From assembly GCA_021413965.1 (NCBI GenBank), contig JAIOPI010000010.1, positions 1-64,000 on the forward strand: a stretch of DNA of 64,000 nucleotides, written 5' to 3'. Under the pieces are notes generated by a model. That model was not told where the DNA came from and did no database searches. It saw only the letters and a list, made by a program, of their open reading frames with translations. Shown here in pieces: positions 1 to 9,294 of the stretch. Position numbers and translations under genes: made by a program. Position 1 is the stretch's first letter; every line of letters starts with the position of its first letter. The DNA is from Lentisphaerota bacterium. Lineage in GTDB: Bacteria; Verrucomicrobiota; Kiritimatiellia; UBA8416; JAIOPI01.

Positions 1-41
1 CAGATCGCATCCAGGTACTCCCTCGCCGACTTACCCCCCAT
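1..41 (-). CDS. 5' end of a transposase/integrase-like gene (truncated by window edge)
   Basis: Only the first 13 codons are visible. The minus strand reads ATG followed by MGGKSAREYLDAI and runs off position 1. A consensus Shine-Dalgarno AAAGGAGG (plus positions 50-57) lies 8 nt upstream of the ATG, which is better than most ribosome sites in this window. The opening resembles the N-termini of integrase-core transposases that begin with a short '-x-EYL-x-AI' helix. That resemblance is from memory and the fragment is too short for a firm family call. The tandem end-like repeats just upstream (56-138) fit an insertion sequence extending to the left of the window. Confidence 0.45.
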   Translation of the reverse strand, partial: MGGKSAREYLDAI

Positions 42-55
42 AATCGATGCCTCCT

Positions 56-138
56 TTCGGTAACATCAATTATGGGGCAACGAATGCTCGGGCCCCTTGC
101 CGGGCCAAAAGCTTCGGTAACATTATTTATGGGGCAAC
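56..138. repeat. Two direct 26-bp repeats, probable insertion-sequence end
   Basis: A 26-bp unit that starts TTCGGTAACAT and ends TTATGGGGCAAC occurs at 56-81 and 113-138, with only two or three differences. Each copy is followed by a GC-rich stretch containing CTCGGGCCC or TCGGGCCC and then a GCCGGGCC or GCCCGGG arm, so the periodicity is about 57 bp. The repeats lie immediately upstream of the truncated minus-strand transposase-like start, the usual place for transposase-binding sites at one IS end. Positions 139-273 hold no recognisable gene and no convincing promoter. Confidence 0.5.
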
Positions 139-273
139 TCGGGCCCGCGTTGCCCGGGAACACGCGCTGGACTTGCCTTCGGGGATGGACTAAGATCTTT
201 TGCTTTACCGCCGACCGCTTGACCCGACGCGACGGGTGCGTCGGATGACTTCAAGCAAGCCCAGCAGCTGGCG

Positions 274-1065
274 ATGAAATTGATCCACGACATCTGGGAA
301 CGCCGGGACGCGATCAAGCAACTGGTGCTGAAGAATTATCGCGTGCGCTACCGCAACATGGCCCTTGGCGTGTTGTGGTCCGTGCTCAACCCGTTGATCA
401 TGCTGGGCGTGCTGGCCTTCGTCTTCACGCATGTCTATCCCCAGGCCGGCAACATCCCCTACTTCCCGCTCTTCCTGCTGATCGGCCTGGTCCATTTCAA
501 CAGCTTCACCCGCAACATGCCGGGCGTCTCCCTCTCCGTCCTCGAACACGCCTCGCTGCTCAAGAAAGTCGCCTTTCCGCGCCTGATCATCCCGCTGGCC
601 ATGGTGCTCGCCCAACTGACGGATTTTGCGGTCCTGCTCGGACTCCTGATGGTCTTCACCCTCGGGTTCGGCCTGCCCATCACCCTGCATATCTTCTGGC
701 TGCTGGCGGCCGTCCTCGTCCAGACCATCTTCACGGCCGGGCTCGGCTTCCTGTGCTCCGCGCTCAACGTCTACTACCGGGACACCCTCTATATCATCGA
801 ATCCGGACTCACGATTCTCTTCTGGCTGACGCCCGTCTTCTACCCGCTCGAATTCATCCGCACCCGCCTGCCGCCCGTCGTCTACGACCTCTACCTGCTC
901 AACCCCATGGCGGGCTGCATCGAAACCTCGCGCCGCGCCATCCTCTTGCAGTCCAACCCCGACTGGCGCCCCGCCCTCACGGCCCTCGCCGTCTCCATCG
1001 CCACCCTTTGCTTTGGCGTCTTCACCTTCCAGCGACTGCAGCGCCGCTTCGCCGATTTCACCTGA
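274..1065 (+). CDS. ABC-2 type polysaccharide exporter, permease subunit (Wzm-like)
   Basis: This 263-residue integral membrane protein fits the ABC-2 permease family that moves lipid-linked O-antigen, teichoic or capsular glycans across the inner membrane. The N-terminus (KLIHDIWERRDAIKQLVLKNYRVRYRNMALG) is the amphipathic cytosolic segment typical of Wzm/KpsM/TagG proteins. About six hydrophobic segments follow, and 'LTPVFYPLEFI' and 'LNPMAG' near residues 190-215 are characteristic late-family motifs. The ATP-binding partner starts 11 bp downstream. The start ATG has only a weak upstream ribosome site (GCTGG). The gene probably heads the export and glycosyltransferase set running to about 8.1 kb. 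Confidence 0.88.
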   Translation: MKLIHDIWERRDAIKQLVLKNYRVRYRNMALGVLWSVLNPLIMLGVLAFVFTHVYPQAGNIPYFPLFLLIGLVHFNSFTRNMPGVSLSVLEHASLLKKVAFPRLIIPLAMVLAQLTDFAVLLGLLMVFTLGFGLPITLHIFWLLAAVLVQTIFTAGLGFLCSALNVYYRDTLYIIESGLTILFWLTPVFYPLEFIRTRLPPVVYDLYLLNPMAGCIETSRRAILLQSNPDWRPALTALAVSIATLCFGVFTFQRLQRRFADFT

Positions 1066-1076
1066 CAAGGAGCCGC

Positions 1077-1802
1077 GTGATCCGACTCGACAACGTCAGC
1101 AAGCTCTACAGCCTGAGGGTGAACAAGCCCTTCCTGCTGCGCGACCTCGCCGGCCGACTGGTCGGACGCAAGCCGAGCACCACCGACTTCTGGGCCTTGC
1201 GTAACGTCTCGCTCGAAGTCCCGCGCGGCGACGCGGTCGGCGTCATTGGCCGCAATGGCGCCGGCAAGTCGACCCTGCTCAGCATCATCGCCGGCACGGT
1301 CTATCCCACCGAAGGCGCCGTCGTCACCGAGGGGCGGGTCTGCGCGCTGCTCGAACTCGGCGTCGGCTTCCACCCCGACCTCACCGGCCGCGAGAACATC
1401 TTCCTCAACGCCACCCTCCTCGGCCTGACCGAGGCGGAAGTGCGCGACCGCTTCGACGCCATCGTGGCCTTCTCCGAAATCGAACAGTTCATCGACATGC
1501 CCGTCGGCAAGTACTCCTCCGGCATGGTCATGCGCCTGGGCTTCTCCGTCGCCATCCACATCGACCCCGAGGTGCTGATCATCGACGAGTTGCTCAGCGT
1601 CGGTGACGCCAACTTCCGCAAGAAGTGCCTGGAGCGCATCAGCGCCCTCAAGGCACGCGGCTGCACCTTCCTGCTCGTCTCGCACAGCGTCGATGACATC
1701 CGCTTCCTCTGCCAGCGCGCCGTCTGGATTCACCAGGGCGAAGTGCGGGCGGCGGGACTGGTCGACGACGTCGTCGCGGAGTACACGAAATTCCTGGCCT
1801 GA
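1077..1802 (+). CDS. ABC exporter ATP-binding subunit (Wzt-like)
   Basis: This 241-residue ATPase partners the permease just upstream. It has Walker A GRNGAGKST near residue 60, the signature YSSGMVMRLGFSVA near 142, Walker B VLIIDELLSVGD near 162 and the H-loop 'LVSHS' near 203. 'ELGVGFHPDLTGRENI' is the segment typical of the Wzt/TagH/RfbE branch that exports polysaccharide. The start is the GTG at 1077, placed by AAGGAG at 1068-1073. The same frame is open further upstream, but there it overlaps the permease and reads as low-complexity sequence. The family's C-terminal carbohydrate-binding extension is absent, so this resembles a short Wzt that does not itself read a glycan terminal cap. 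Confidence 0.9.
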   Translation: MIRLDNVSKLYSLRVNKPFLLRDLAGRLVGRKPSTTDFWALRNVSLEVPRGDAVGVIGRNGAGKSTLLSIIAGTVYPTEGAVVTEGRVCALLELGVGFHPDLTGRENIFLNATLLGLTEAEVRDRFDAIVAFSEIEQFIDMPVGKYSSGMVMRLGFSVAIHIDPEVLIIDELLSVGDANFRKKCLERISALKARGCTFLLVSHSVDDIRFLCQRAVWIHQGEVRAAGLVDDVVAEYTKFLA

Positions 1803-1862
1803 CCCCGTCCTGCCGCGGATTTGCGCTGCCGTGGCCGGGGCCGCTTTTGCTAAGGTGTCGGC

Positions 1863-4800
1863 ATGCTGATTGAGTCAGACTCGGCGTTGACCCGCCACCT
1901 CGACACCCGCAGGGAGATCGACGTCTTTGCGTTTGACCTGTTCGACACGCTCGTCGGACGCCTCCTGCCGCCCGAGTACGTCAAGGTGCTCACCGGCGCT
2001 TACCTCCGGCGCCGCTGGCTGGCCGACCGCCCCAGCCTCTCGACCGCCGATCTCTACCGCCAGCGCCGCGACGTCGAAGACCAGCTCAAAGCCCACTCCC
2101 GCGCCGCCGGTGACGACGCCGAATACGCCCACGCGGAGGCCATCCGCCGCCTGCTCGCGACCCTGGGCCTGACCACTCCCGCCATCGCGGACGAGGTCAT
2201 CCGCTTTGAACTTGAGCTCGAGGCCAGCGTCCTGTTCACCCATGCACCCGTGGCCGCCGCCATACGCGATCTGCACGCGCGCGGCCGGCGCGTCATCCTG
2301 ATTTCCGACAACTATCTGAGCGTCGACCAGATTCGCACCCTCCTCGCCCCCACCGGCCTCCTGCCCTGCTTCGATGCCATCCACGTGTCCTCCACCACGC
2401 GGCGACGCAAGGACACCGGCCGCTTGTTCGAACACGTCCTCAAAACCCTTGGCCTGCCCGCGCATCATCTGCTGCATGTCGGCGACAATCCCCACAGCGA
2501 TGACGCCGTGCCGCGCCGTCTCGGCATGCCCACCCTGCTGATCGAATTCCCGGGCGAGGCGGCTCGTCGCCGCGCGCTGGACGACCTGCTTCCCGTTGAC
2601 CCTCCATGTGACCCGGACCCCGAGCGTCTCGCGCGCGCCCTCGCCCTGACCGTGCAGGCCCGCTGCCGGTCGCGTCCGCGCGCCGCCGTCGAGATGGCCA
2701 TCGCCCTGACCGCGCCCCTCAGCGCCTACATCGACGCCCTGATCGAGCGCGCGCGCACCCTGGGCGTCCCCACCGTCTATTTTCTCGCCCGCGAAGGCCA
2801 CCTCCTCCGCACGCTGTTCGATCGCGCCTGTGGCGGCACCATCGCCTCCGCCTACGTGCATGCCAGCCGCGTCTCCACCCACATGCTCGCCATTCCCGAA
2901 CTCACGCGTGACGCCCTCGAACGCGCGTTCATTTCCTTCGACTCCCACGAAGTCTGGTCGGTCAGCGCGCGGCAGCTCCTCGCCTTCTTCACCATCGGCC
3001 AGCCCGCCTGCCTCGACGTCGTGCGCGAGTACGGGCTGCCGCCGGATCGGCGGCTGGACGTGCGGTCGCCCGTCAACCGCGACCTCCTGGCCCGCCCCCT
3101 GCTGGACCGCCGCCTGCGCACCGCCTACACCGCCGCCCGCGCCGAGCGCCTCGCCGTCTTCGGCGACTACCTCCGCCAGCTTGGCCTGCCCCAGTCCGGC
3201 ACCATCCTCATGGCCGACATCGGCTGGGCCGGCAGCATGCAGACCTTCATCGCGGACGTGCTCCGCGAACGGGGCGGCACCCCCGCCGTGCATGGCTACT
3301 ACTTCGGCTTCGACCAAGTCGCCGAGGGACGCAAAGGCGTTGAACGCGCGCGGCCCGACCTCGTCAAGGACGCCTGGATCTGCCAGCGCACGCCGGAGGA
3401 CGAGGAGGCCAGGCTCATTGTCAGCCGCATCATCCTCGAACTCGTGGCCATGGCCCCGCATGGCACCACCGGCAGCTACCGCCGCAACGGCGACCGCGTC
3501 ACGCCCGAATGCGTCTGGCTGCCGGGCGAAGAGCGCCAGTTTACCGAGCGCATCCTGCCGATCCAGCAGGCCCTGCAGGAATCCATCGCCCTCACCGGCG
3601 CGTTTCGTCGCCTGCTTCCCCTCCTCGTGCCAGCCGCCGATCTGCACCGCGCCACGGTGCGCGCCTTGGCCCAGTTCCTGGGCCACCCGCCCCGGGCGGT
3701 GGCGCGCTATTTCATCCCCTGCGCGCTCTTCGACAACCATTTCGGAACCTGCCGGCGCCTCGCGTTTGGGCCCGGGATGTGGTGGGGGGAAGCCGTCGGG
3801 GCGCTCGGGTTTGTCGCCTGGCCCTGGCGCGCGCAGCACGTCCTGCTCCGCGTCGCCCCGCATGTGCGCGAAGGCGCGCGCCGCCTCGCGCAGTGCCTGA
3901 CCACGTTCGGCCCGTGGGCCACGCTGCGGCAACTCGCCCATCGCCTCATCCGCGGTCGCTTTGTCCTCGGCACGGATTTCGCCATTACCGCGCAATATCG
4001 CTTCCAACGCGCGGCCTGCCCGCCACCACCGCCGACCTGCCGGCGCGTGCTGTACCTGCTGACCGATGGCACCGACGTCGCGGCCGTGCACCAGGCCCTC
4101 ACCCACCTCGCCCTGGATGCCGACGGCGGTGCCGACCTGCTCTATCACGCCGGGCGCGACCAGTACAACCTGGCCCGCGTGCGCGACCACCTCGACATCA
4201 CCGAAGAGGCGCTGACGCCAGGGGAGGCCGGCGCCTGCCTGGCGGCTAGCGAGTACGTCGTCGTCACGCACGCCGCCGTGCGGTTCGACGCGGATTTCCT
4301 GCGCCACCTGCAGGTCGCGTTTGCCCGCACGCCACCGCCCGATCTCGTATACACCGACCATGACACGTTCCGGCACGGCCAGTACACGCGTCCACGCCTG
4401 AAGCCGGACTGGTCCGCCGAGTACTTTCTCGAACACGACTACATCGGCCGGGTGGTGGCCCTGCGCCACGACTCGCTCGGCGCCGCCCCGCTCGAGACGC
4501 TGGCGCAGCTGGCGCACCAGGGCGTATACGCGACCCTGCTGGGCATGATGAGCGCCTGGCGCCACGTGGCGCACGTGCCGGCCGTTCTTTACCATGCCCC
4601 CTTCGACGCCGGCACGGCGCCGGAAGACGTTCGACGGCGGGCCGCGAGCGCCCTTTACGGCGACGTCAATACCACGGGCGGTCGCGTGACGCCCGCGCTG
4701 CACAAGCCGCTGCCGGTTTCCATCATCATCCCCTTTCGCAATCGGCAGGCCTATCTCGAGCGCTGCGTGACGAGCATCGAACGGCTCTCCGCATACCGGA

Positions 4801-5528
4801 ACTACGAGCTGCTGCTCGTCGACAACCAGAGCGATGAGCCCGCGATGCTCGCCTACCTCGCCACCCTGCGGGGAAAGGACCACATCCGCGTGGTGCCCTA
4901 TGACGCCCCTTTCAACTATTCGCGCCTGAACAACGCGGCCGTCGCCCAGGCCCGCCACCCTGTCATCCTCCTGCTCAACAACGACACCGAGGTCCTCGCG
5001 CCTGGGTGGCTGGACGCGATGCTCGCGCATGCGCAGCGCCCAGAGGTTGGCGGCGTCGGCGCCAAGCTGCTGTATCCCGACCGCACCGTGCAGCACGCGG
5101 GCGTTGTCTTCGACTTCGACCAGGCCTACCCCGCCGGCCATATCTTCCATCGCGCCCCGGCCGGTGACGCCGGGTACGAACGCCGCCTGCAAACCACCCA
5201 GTGCTACTCGGCGGTGACGGCGGCCTGCTTCATGTTGCGCCGCGAGGTCTTCGACGCCGTCGGCGGCTTCGACCCGGGCTTTGAAGTGGCCTATAATGAT
5301 CTCGACCTCTGCTGCCGGATCCTGGAGAAGGGCTATCGGATCCTCTGGTCCCCCGACGCCACGCTCCTGCACCATGAAAACGCCTCGCGCGGCAACCCGC
5401 TCGAATCCGAGCAGGACCGCCAGGAGCGCGACCGCTTCCGCGCCCGCTGGCGCCACCTGTTCCCGCATGGCGATCCCTGCTACAGTCGGCACCTGCTTCT
5501 CGGCGGATCTGTGCGGGTCAACCGATGA
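1863..5528 (+). CDS. HAD-like domain fused to two GT2-like glycosyltransferase domains
   Basis: This 1221-residue cytosolic protein starts with a HAD-superfamily domain (about residues 18-250). Motif I is FAFDLFDTL with Asp25 as nucleophile, followed by 'LISDN' and a GDNPHSDD acid motif. The middle, about 280-720, resembles the uncharacterised region that often follows such HAD domains in glycan loci. A GT2-like half domain (about 740-930) has 'YTDHDTF...LKPDWS'. A full GT-A glycosyltransferase of the GT2 type covers about 950-1205: 'VSIIIPFRNR', nucleotide-metal motif 'LNNDTE', 'GGVGAKLLYPD' and 'NDLDLCCR'. It probably adds sugars to a lipid-linked glycan. The HAD motif carries Phe rather than Asp two residues after the nucleophile, so phosphatase activity is uncertain. 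AAGG at 1852-1855 supports the ATG. Confidence 0.8.
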   Translation: MLIESDSALTRHLDTRREIDVFAFDLFDTLVGRLLPPEYVKVLTGAYLRRRWLADRPSLSTADLYRQRRDVEDQLKAHSRAAGDDAEYAHAEAIRRLLATLGLTTPAIADEVIRFELELEASVLFTHAPVAAAIRDLHARGRRVILISDNYLSVDQIRTLLAPTGLLPCFDAIHVSSTTRRRKDTGRLFEHVLKTLGLPAHHLLHVGDNPHSDDAVPRRLGMPTLLIEFPGEAARRRALDDLLPVDPPCDPDPERLARALALTVQARCRSRPRAAVEMAIALTAPLSAYIDALIERARTLGVPTVYFLAREGHLLRTLFDRACGGTIASAYVHASRVSTHMLAIPELTRDALERAFISFDSHEVWSVSARQLLAFFTIGQPACLDVVREYGLPPDRRLDVRSPVNRDLLARPLLDRRLRTAYTAARAERLAVFGDYLRQLGLPQSGTILMADIGWAGSMQTFIADVLRERGGTPAVHGYYFGFDQVAEGRKGVERARPDLVKDAWICQRTPEDEEARLIVSRIILELVAMAPHGTTGSYRRNGDRVTPECVWLPGEERQFTERILPIQQALQESIALTGAFRRLLPLLVPAADLHRATVRALAQFLGHPPRAVARYFIPCALFDNHFGTCRRLAFGPGMWWGEAVGALGFVAWPWRAQHVLLRVAPHVREGARRLAQCLTTFGPWATLRQLAHRLIRGRFVLGTDFAITAQYRFQRAACPPPPPTCRRVLYLLTDGTDVAAVHQALTHLALDADGGADLLYHAGRDQYNLARVRDHLDITEEALTPGEAGACLAASEYVVVTHAAVRFDADFLRHLQVAFARTPPPDLVYTDHDTFRHGQYTRPRLKPDWSAEYFLEHDYIGRVVALRHDSLGAAPLETLAQLAHQGVYATLLGMMSAWRHVAHVPAVLYHAPFDAGTAPEDVRRRAASALYGDVNTTGGRVTPALHKPLPVSIIIPFRNRQAYLERCVTSIERLSAYRNYELLLVDNQSDEPAMLAYLATLRGKDHIRVVPYDAPFNYSRLNNAAVAQARHPVILLLNNDTEVLAPGWLDAMLAHAQRPEVGGVGAKLLYPDRTVQHAGVVFDFDQAYPAGHIFHRAPAGDAGYERRLQTTQCYSAVTAACFMLRREVFDAVGGFDPGFEVAYNDLDLCCRILEKGYRILWSPDATLLHHENASRGNPLESEQDRQERDRFRARWRHLFPHGDPCYSRHLLLGGSVRVNR

Positions 5529-5547
5529 GGCGGGAGCGGTATGCGTG

Positions 5548-7263
5548 ATGAAGACAGTCCTCCTCAATAGCCTCGCGGCGGTCAGGAACCGGCTGCGCCA
5601 GGAACGGGACCGGCGCCGCTATGCGCGCTGGATCCGGGACATCGAACCGGAGCGCATCCGCCTCCTCGATGCCGCCCTGCCCGCCCTCTCGGCGTGCACG
5701 CACCGGCCACGCCTCTCGATCCTCGTGCCGCTGTACAACACCCCGGAGTCCTACCTCCGCCCCATGCTGGCGTCCGTGCAGGCACAGACGTACGCCGAGT
5801 GGGAGCTGTGCCTGGCCGACGACGCCTCCGCCGATCCGCGCGGCCTGGACCTCGCGCGCGCGTACGCCGCAGCCGATCCGCGCATCAAGGTCTGCGCGCG
5901 GCCTGCGCGTGGGCATATCTCCGCCTGTTCCAACAGCGCCCTCGCCCTTGCCACCGGCGAGTTCGTCGCGCTGCTGGACCACGACGATGAACTGCATCCG
6001 CGCGCGCTCGAACGCGTCGTACAGACGCTTCACACGCGCCCCGAGGCGGATCTGATTTTTACGGATGAGGACAAGATCACCGTCGACGGGGTCCGCTTCG
6101 AGCCGATTTTCAAGCCGGACTGGAACCGCTGGCTCATGATGGCCGTCAACATGGTCAACCACCTCGGGGTCTACCGCAAGTCCGTGCTCGATCGCATCGG
6201 GGGTTTCCGGGAAGGCTACGAGGGCAGCCAGGATTACGATTTGATCCTGCGCTTCATCGAGGCAGCCGGGGACCGCAACATCGTCCACATCCCCGAGGTG
6301 CTCTACCATTGGCGCGCCGTGCCCGACTCCACGGCCGGCGATCCGTCCGTGAAGCGCTACGCGTTTGTCGCCGCGAAGAAGGCCATTGCCGAGCATCACG
6401 AGCGACTGGGCCGGCGCGCGGTCGTCGGCGATTCCTACCTCTACATTCTCCACAAGCTGTACCTCCCGTACGATGCCGCCGCCCATCATGCCAGCGTGAT
6501 CGTCATCGCCGATTCCCTCGCCGAAGCCGAGCGTGCCGTGGGGCACGTCGTCGCACAAACCGCCTACGCGCATTTCGACGTGATCGCGGGTGCGCCGGGC
6601 GCCTCCCCCGGCACGGACACCATCCGCGGGGTCAGCGTCACGCGCTTTGACACGGCCGGCCGCACGCTCCCCGACGCCTGCAACGCCGCCGCGTCACGCG
6701 CCCGCGGACCGCACCTCGCCTTCCTGGCGCCTTCCCTGCGCATCCGCGGGCCTGCCTGGCTCGACGAGATGATCTCGCCCGCCACGCAGGACGACGTCGG
6801 CGTGGTGGGAGGCAAGCTGTACGGGTCCGGGGGGCGCGTGCTGAATGCGGGCCTGGTCCTCGGCGTGGGCGAGGCGCTCTATGACTGCGCCTGGAACGGC
6901 ATCGCGGGATCGTCCTTCGGACACGCGGGCCGCGCGCGCGTCATCCAGGAAATGACGGCCGTCAGCGCCGATTGCCTGCTGACGCACGCGGCGCTCTTCC
7001 GCGACCTGGGCGGGTTCGATGCGGCTCACCTGCCCGCGCGCTACTTCGACGTCGACTATTGCCTGCGCGCCCGTCGCGCAGGCCGCAAAACCGTGTGGAC
7101 GCCCTTTGCCGAATTCACGGATCCGCGCCACCGCACCCCGCCCCCCCAACCGCGGTCATCGCCGGAACTCGACCACATGCGCGAAACGTGGGGCGACCGC
7201 CTCCTCCACGATCCCTCCTACAACCCGAACTTCAACCCGCGCAACGCGCGCTTCGAGTGGTGA
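5548..7263 (+). CDS. Tandem GT2 family glycosyltransferase
   Basis: This is a 571-residue cytosolic protein. The first domain (about residues 50-300) is a typical GT2 enzyme: 'LSILVPLYNTP', 'LADDASAD', DXD-like 'LLDHDDE', 'FTDEDKI' and 'KPDWN', with acceptor-side motif 'GSQDYDL'. The second (about 320-540) keeps the fold's later signatures ('GVVGGKLYGSGG', 'DVDYCLRARRAG') but has 'FLAPSLRI' where the metal-binding acidic motif belongs, so it may be non-catalytic. The ATG at 5548 is chosen because GGGAG (5532-5536) precedes it; a GTG three bases upstream is the alternative. The gene follows the HAD-GT fusion by 19 bp and is probably co-transcribed, extending a rhamnan- or O-antigen-like chain. 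Confidence 0.85.
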   Translation: MKTVLLNSLAAVRNRLRQERDRRRYARWIRDIEPERIRLLDAALPALSACTHRPRLSILVPLYNTPESYLRPMLASVQAQTYAEWELCLADDASADPRGLDLARAYAAADPRIKVCARPARGHISACSNSALALATGEFVALLDHDDELHPRALERVVQTLHTRPEADLIFTDEDKITVDGVRFEPIFKPDWNRWLMMAVNMVNHLGVYRKSVLDRIGGFREGYEGSQDYDLILRFIEAAGDRNIVHIPEVLYHWRAVPDSTAGDPSVKRYAFVAAKKAIAEHHERLGRRAVVGDSYLYILHKLYLPYDAAAHHASVIVIADSLAEAERAVGHVVAQTAYAHFDVIAGAPGASPGTDTIRGVSVTRFDTAGRTLPDACNAAASRARGPHLAFLAPSLRIRGPAWLDEMISPATQDDVGVVGGKLYGSGGRVLNAGLVLGVGEALYDCAWNGIAGSSFGHAGRARVIQEMTAVSADCLLTHAALFRDLGGFDAAHLPARYFDVDYCLRARRAGRKTVWTPFAEFTDPRHRTPPPQPRSSPELDHMRETWGDRLLHDPSYNPNFNPRNARFEW

Positions 7264-7333
7264 GCGGCGGCGGCGGGATTCACAAAGCATGGCCAGGCGC
7301 GCCGATCTGTGCTACCACTCCGAACCGAAAACC

Positions 7334-8092
7334 ATGAGCAACCATCCATTGTCCAGAATCTGGCGGACGCTGAAAGGCTTATACCGGGAGGTCGCGCATC
7401 CGCCGACGCACTTTGATGAGCGCGTCTGTCCGGACGTGCAGGACATCATCTTCGCCGGCCACCTGGAGGTGTACCGCTTCTTCAGCCAGTTCGTGCCCGA
7501 AAAGGCGGTCCTGGACGTTGGTTGCGGCACCGGCTACGGCAGCCACTTCATGATCACGCAGGGAGCCGCCTCCGTGGCTGGTATTGACTACGCCGGCGAT
7601 GCCGTTGCGTATGCGTCCACGCACTTCCAGGCCCCCGGCCTCGCCTATCGCCAGATGAATGCCGAGCAACTGGACTTTCCGGATGCCTCGTTCGACGTGG
7701 TCACAACCTCCGAGAACCTGGAACACCTGCCGCACCCGGAACGCAACATCGCGGAGATCCGCCGCGTGCTGCGGCCGGGCGGGCTCCTGCTGCTGGGCAC
7801 ACCGAACAAGGAAATCTCGTCGCCATGGGGGCGCAGCCGCAATCCCTTCCATCTGCGCGAATTCACCTACGAGGAGTTGGATGCGTTGCTGCGCGTGAAC
7901 TTCCGGCACGTGCACATCTTCGACACCACGTTCACGGGCGGCTTGCGCAGCCGCTGGGCCAAGGCCCAGCGCCGGCGTCGCGGCCGGATCGGCATCGAAC
8001 CCCAGGGTCAGGCGACCATCCAGATCGAGCACCTCGCCGTGAATCTGGCACACCTCTCCAACAGCCACTCTTTCACCGCCATCGCCTGGTAG
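7334..8092 (+). CDS. Class I SAM-dependent methyltransferase
   Basis: This 252-residue protein has the Methyltransf_11 pattern. Motif I is VLDVGCGTGYGS near residue 63, motif II acidic 'GIDYAG', motif III 'FDVVTTSENLEHL', and the post-motif 'EIRRVLRPGGLLLLGTPN'. C-terminal 'NPFHLREFTYEEL' is common in methyltransferases of O-antigen and exopolysaccharide loci, including those acting on nucleotide sugars or glycan chain ends. An in-frame ATG at 7289 would add 15 residues without obvious homology, so 7334 is preferred. It follows the tandem GT2 gene by 70 bp on the same strand and converges with the next methyltransferase. The substrate is unknown. Confidence 0.82.
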   Translation: MSNHPLSRIWRTLKGLYREVAHPPTHFDERVCPDVQDIIFAGHLEVYRFFSQFVPEKAVLDVGCGTGYGSHFMITQGAASVAGIDYAGDAVAYASTHFQAPGLAYRQMNAEQLDFPDASFDVVTTSENLEHLPHPERNIAEIRRVLRPGGLLLLGTPNKEISSPWGRSRNPFHLREFTYEELDALLRVNFRHVHIFDTTFTGGLRSRWAKAQRRRRGRIGIEPQGQATIQIEHLAVNLAHLSNSHSFTAIAW

Positions 8093-8114
8093 CCGCGCGC
8101 CGCCACCGGCGCCG

Positions 8115-9098
8115 TCAGGCCGATTTCTTCTTGAGGAAGAGGATCAGTTGGTACGGGTCCATCAGGTTGAGATCCATGTCCACGACTCGCCAGTCCGTCC
8201 AGTGCTGCTCCACGTACGCCAGCGACATGGTGGACTCGCCAAAGGTGGGTTCCCCGTCGACGGTGCCCAGCTCCGCGATCTCGATCGGCAGAAAGGCATA
8301 CCCCTTGCGGTCGTGATCCTGCCTGAGCCGCTCGCGCTCGGGCGACTCCAGCACGTCCCACGCCTCGCGCGGGCGGACCGTCACCACGAGCACGCCGTCG
8401 TCAGCCAGCCCCTCGTGCAGCACATGGAGCACGCGCTTGTGCGTGGGTTCGGACAGGTGCGTGAAGATGGAGAAGAGGAAGATCAGGTCGAAGCGCGTGC
8501 CGGCCAGAGCGGGCGGCATGTGCTGCGGGTAGCTGTCGCACGCGTGGATGTGCGCCTTGAGCCCGAGCTGCTGGCAAAGCGCGACATTGGGCGGGAAGGG
8601 ATCCACCCCGTACAGGTTGCCCGCCGGCACATACTTGGAGAGCATGCGCACGTTGCGCCCGAACCCCACCCCGTAGTCCAGCACGCGCGCCTCGGAGAGC
8701 GGGCGAGGCAGGTGAGCCTGCGCACCCCGCACGAGGCTGCGGATGAATGCGTTGGTCATGAACTGCAGCTTGGTGCCCGTCGCCCCAACGGTTTCGGCCT
8801 GCACTTTCGCCGAGGGCCACGCCGGGAAAAACGCCAGCAGGTTCGGGTACTGCGGCAGACGATGGAAGGCGAGCAAACTGAACACGTCGAATGGAATCTC
8901 CGCCCAGAGGCGGGGAATATCCTGCGGCGGCGTCGTGGCGATCCGCCGGTCAATTTCCTTCAGCCGCGCCGCCATGTCCGCGCTGGAGAGCCAGAAATCG
9001 AGGCCGCGGTAAATCTCGAGGGTCGAGAGAAACGGCTTGAGCATCGTCGCCCGGACTGACCGGACGCGTTCGACGAGCGCGCTGAGTTGATCCCGCAT
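8115..9098 (-). CDS. Class I SAM-dependent methyltransferase
   Basis: This 327-residue protein has a Rossmann methyltransferase core at about residues 120-260: motif I VLDYGVGFGRN, acidic 'YGVDPFPP', 'FDLIFLFSIFTHL' and 'LADDGVLVVTVRP'. The N-terminal 115 residues are helical and not recognised. The start ATG at 9098 is set by AAAGGA seven bases upstream; an in-frame ATG 66 bases earlier lacks a ribosome site. It converges with the methyltransferase ending at 8092 (22 bp between stops) and diverges from the acyltransferase operon beginning at 9355. It probably methylates a sugar or glycan intermediate, but nothing in the sequence identifies the acceptor. Confidence 0.78.
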   Translation of the reverse strand: MRDQLSALVERVRSVRATMLKPFLSTLEIYRGLDFWLSSADMAARLKEIDRRIATTPPQDIPRLWAEIPFDVFSLLAFHRLPQYPNLLAFFPAWPSAKVQAETVGATGTKLQFMTNAFIRSLVRGAQAHLPRPLSEARVLDYGVGFGRNVRMLSKYVPAGNLYGVDPFPPNVALCQQLGLKAHIHACDSYPQHMPPALAGTRFDLIFLFSIFTHLSEPTHKRVLHVLHEGLADDGVLVVTVRPREAWDVLESPERERLRQDHDRKGYAFLPIEIAELGTVDGEPTFGESTMSLAYVEQHWTDWRVVDMDLNLMDPYQLILFLKKKSA

Positions 9099-9294
9099 AG
9101 TATCCTTTAACCTGAACAACCTGCCGGTGTCCGTCGCCGGCCGCCTGATGTGAGGCCCGGGCACGCCTCTCGCACGCGGCCTGCCCCTGTTCGCCGCATG
9201 ATACCGCGCGGTGAACGGGTGTCCAACGTATCTTCATGGAAAGCCCGCGAAGACGCGACCGGCTTATCGCCGCCGCGGCCATGCCAAATCCGCG

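Noticed and set aside
1810..1862. Possible promoter TTGCGC...TGCTAA before the HAD-GT fusion gene
   Set aside because: The spacer would be 21 bp, outside the workable range. Read-through from the ABC transporter genes is simpler.
1875..5567. Very long open frame antisense to the HAD-GT fusion (about 1230 codons)
   Set aside because: GC-rich codon use on the sense strand leaves the complementary frame free of stops. The antisense product is Gly/Ala/Val/Glu-rich without motifs, while the sense product has clear HAD and GT2 signatures.
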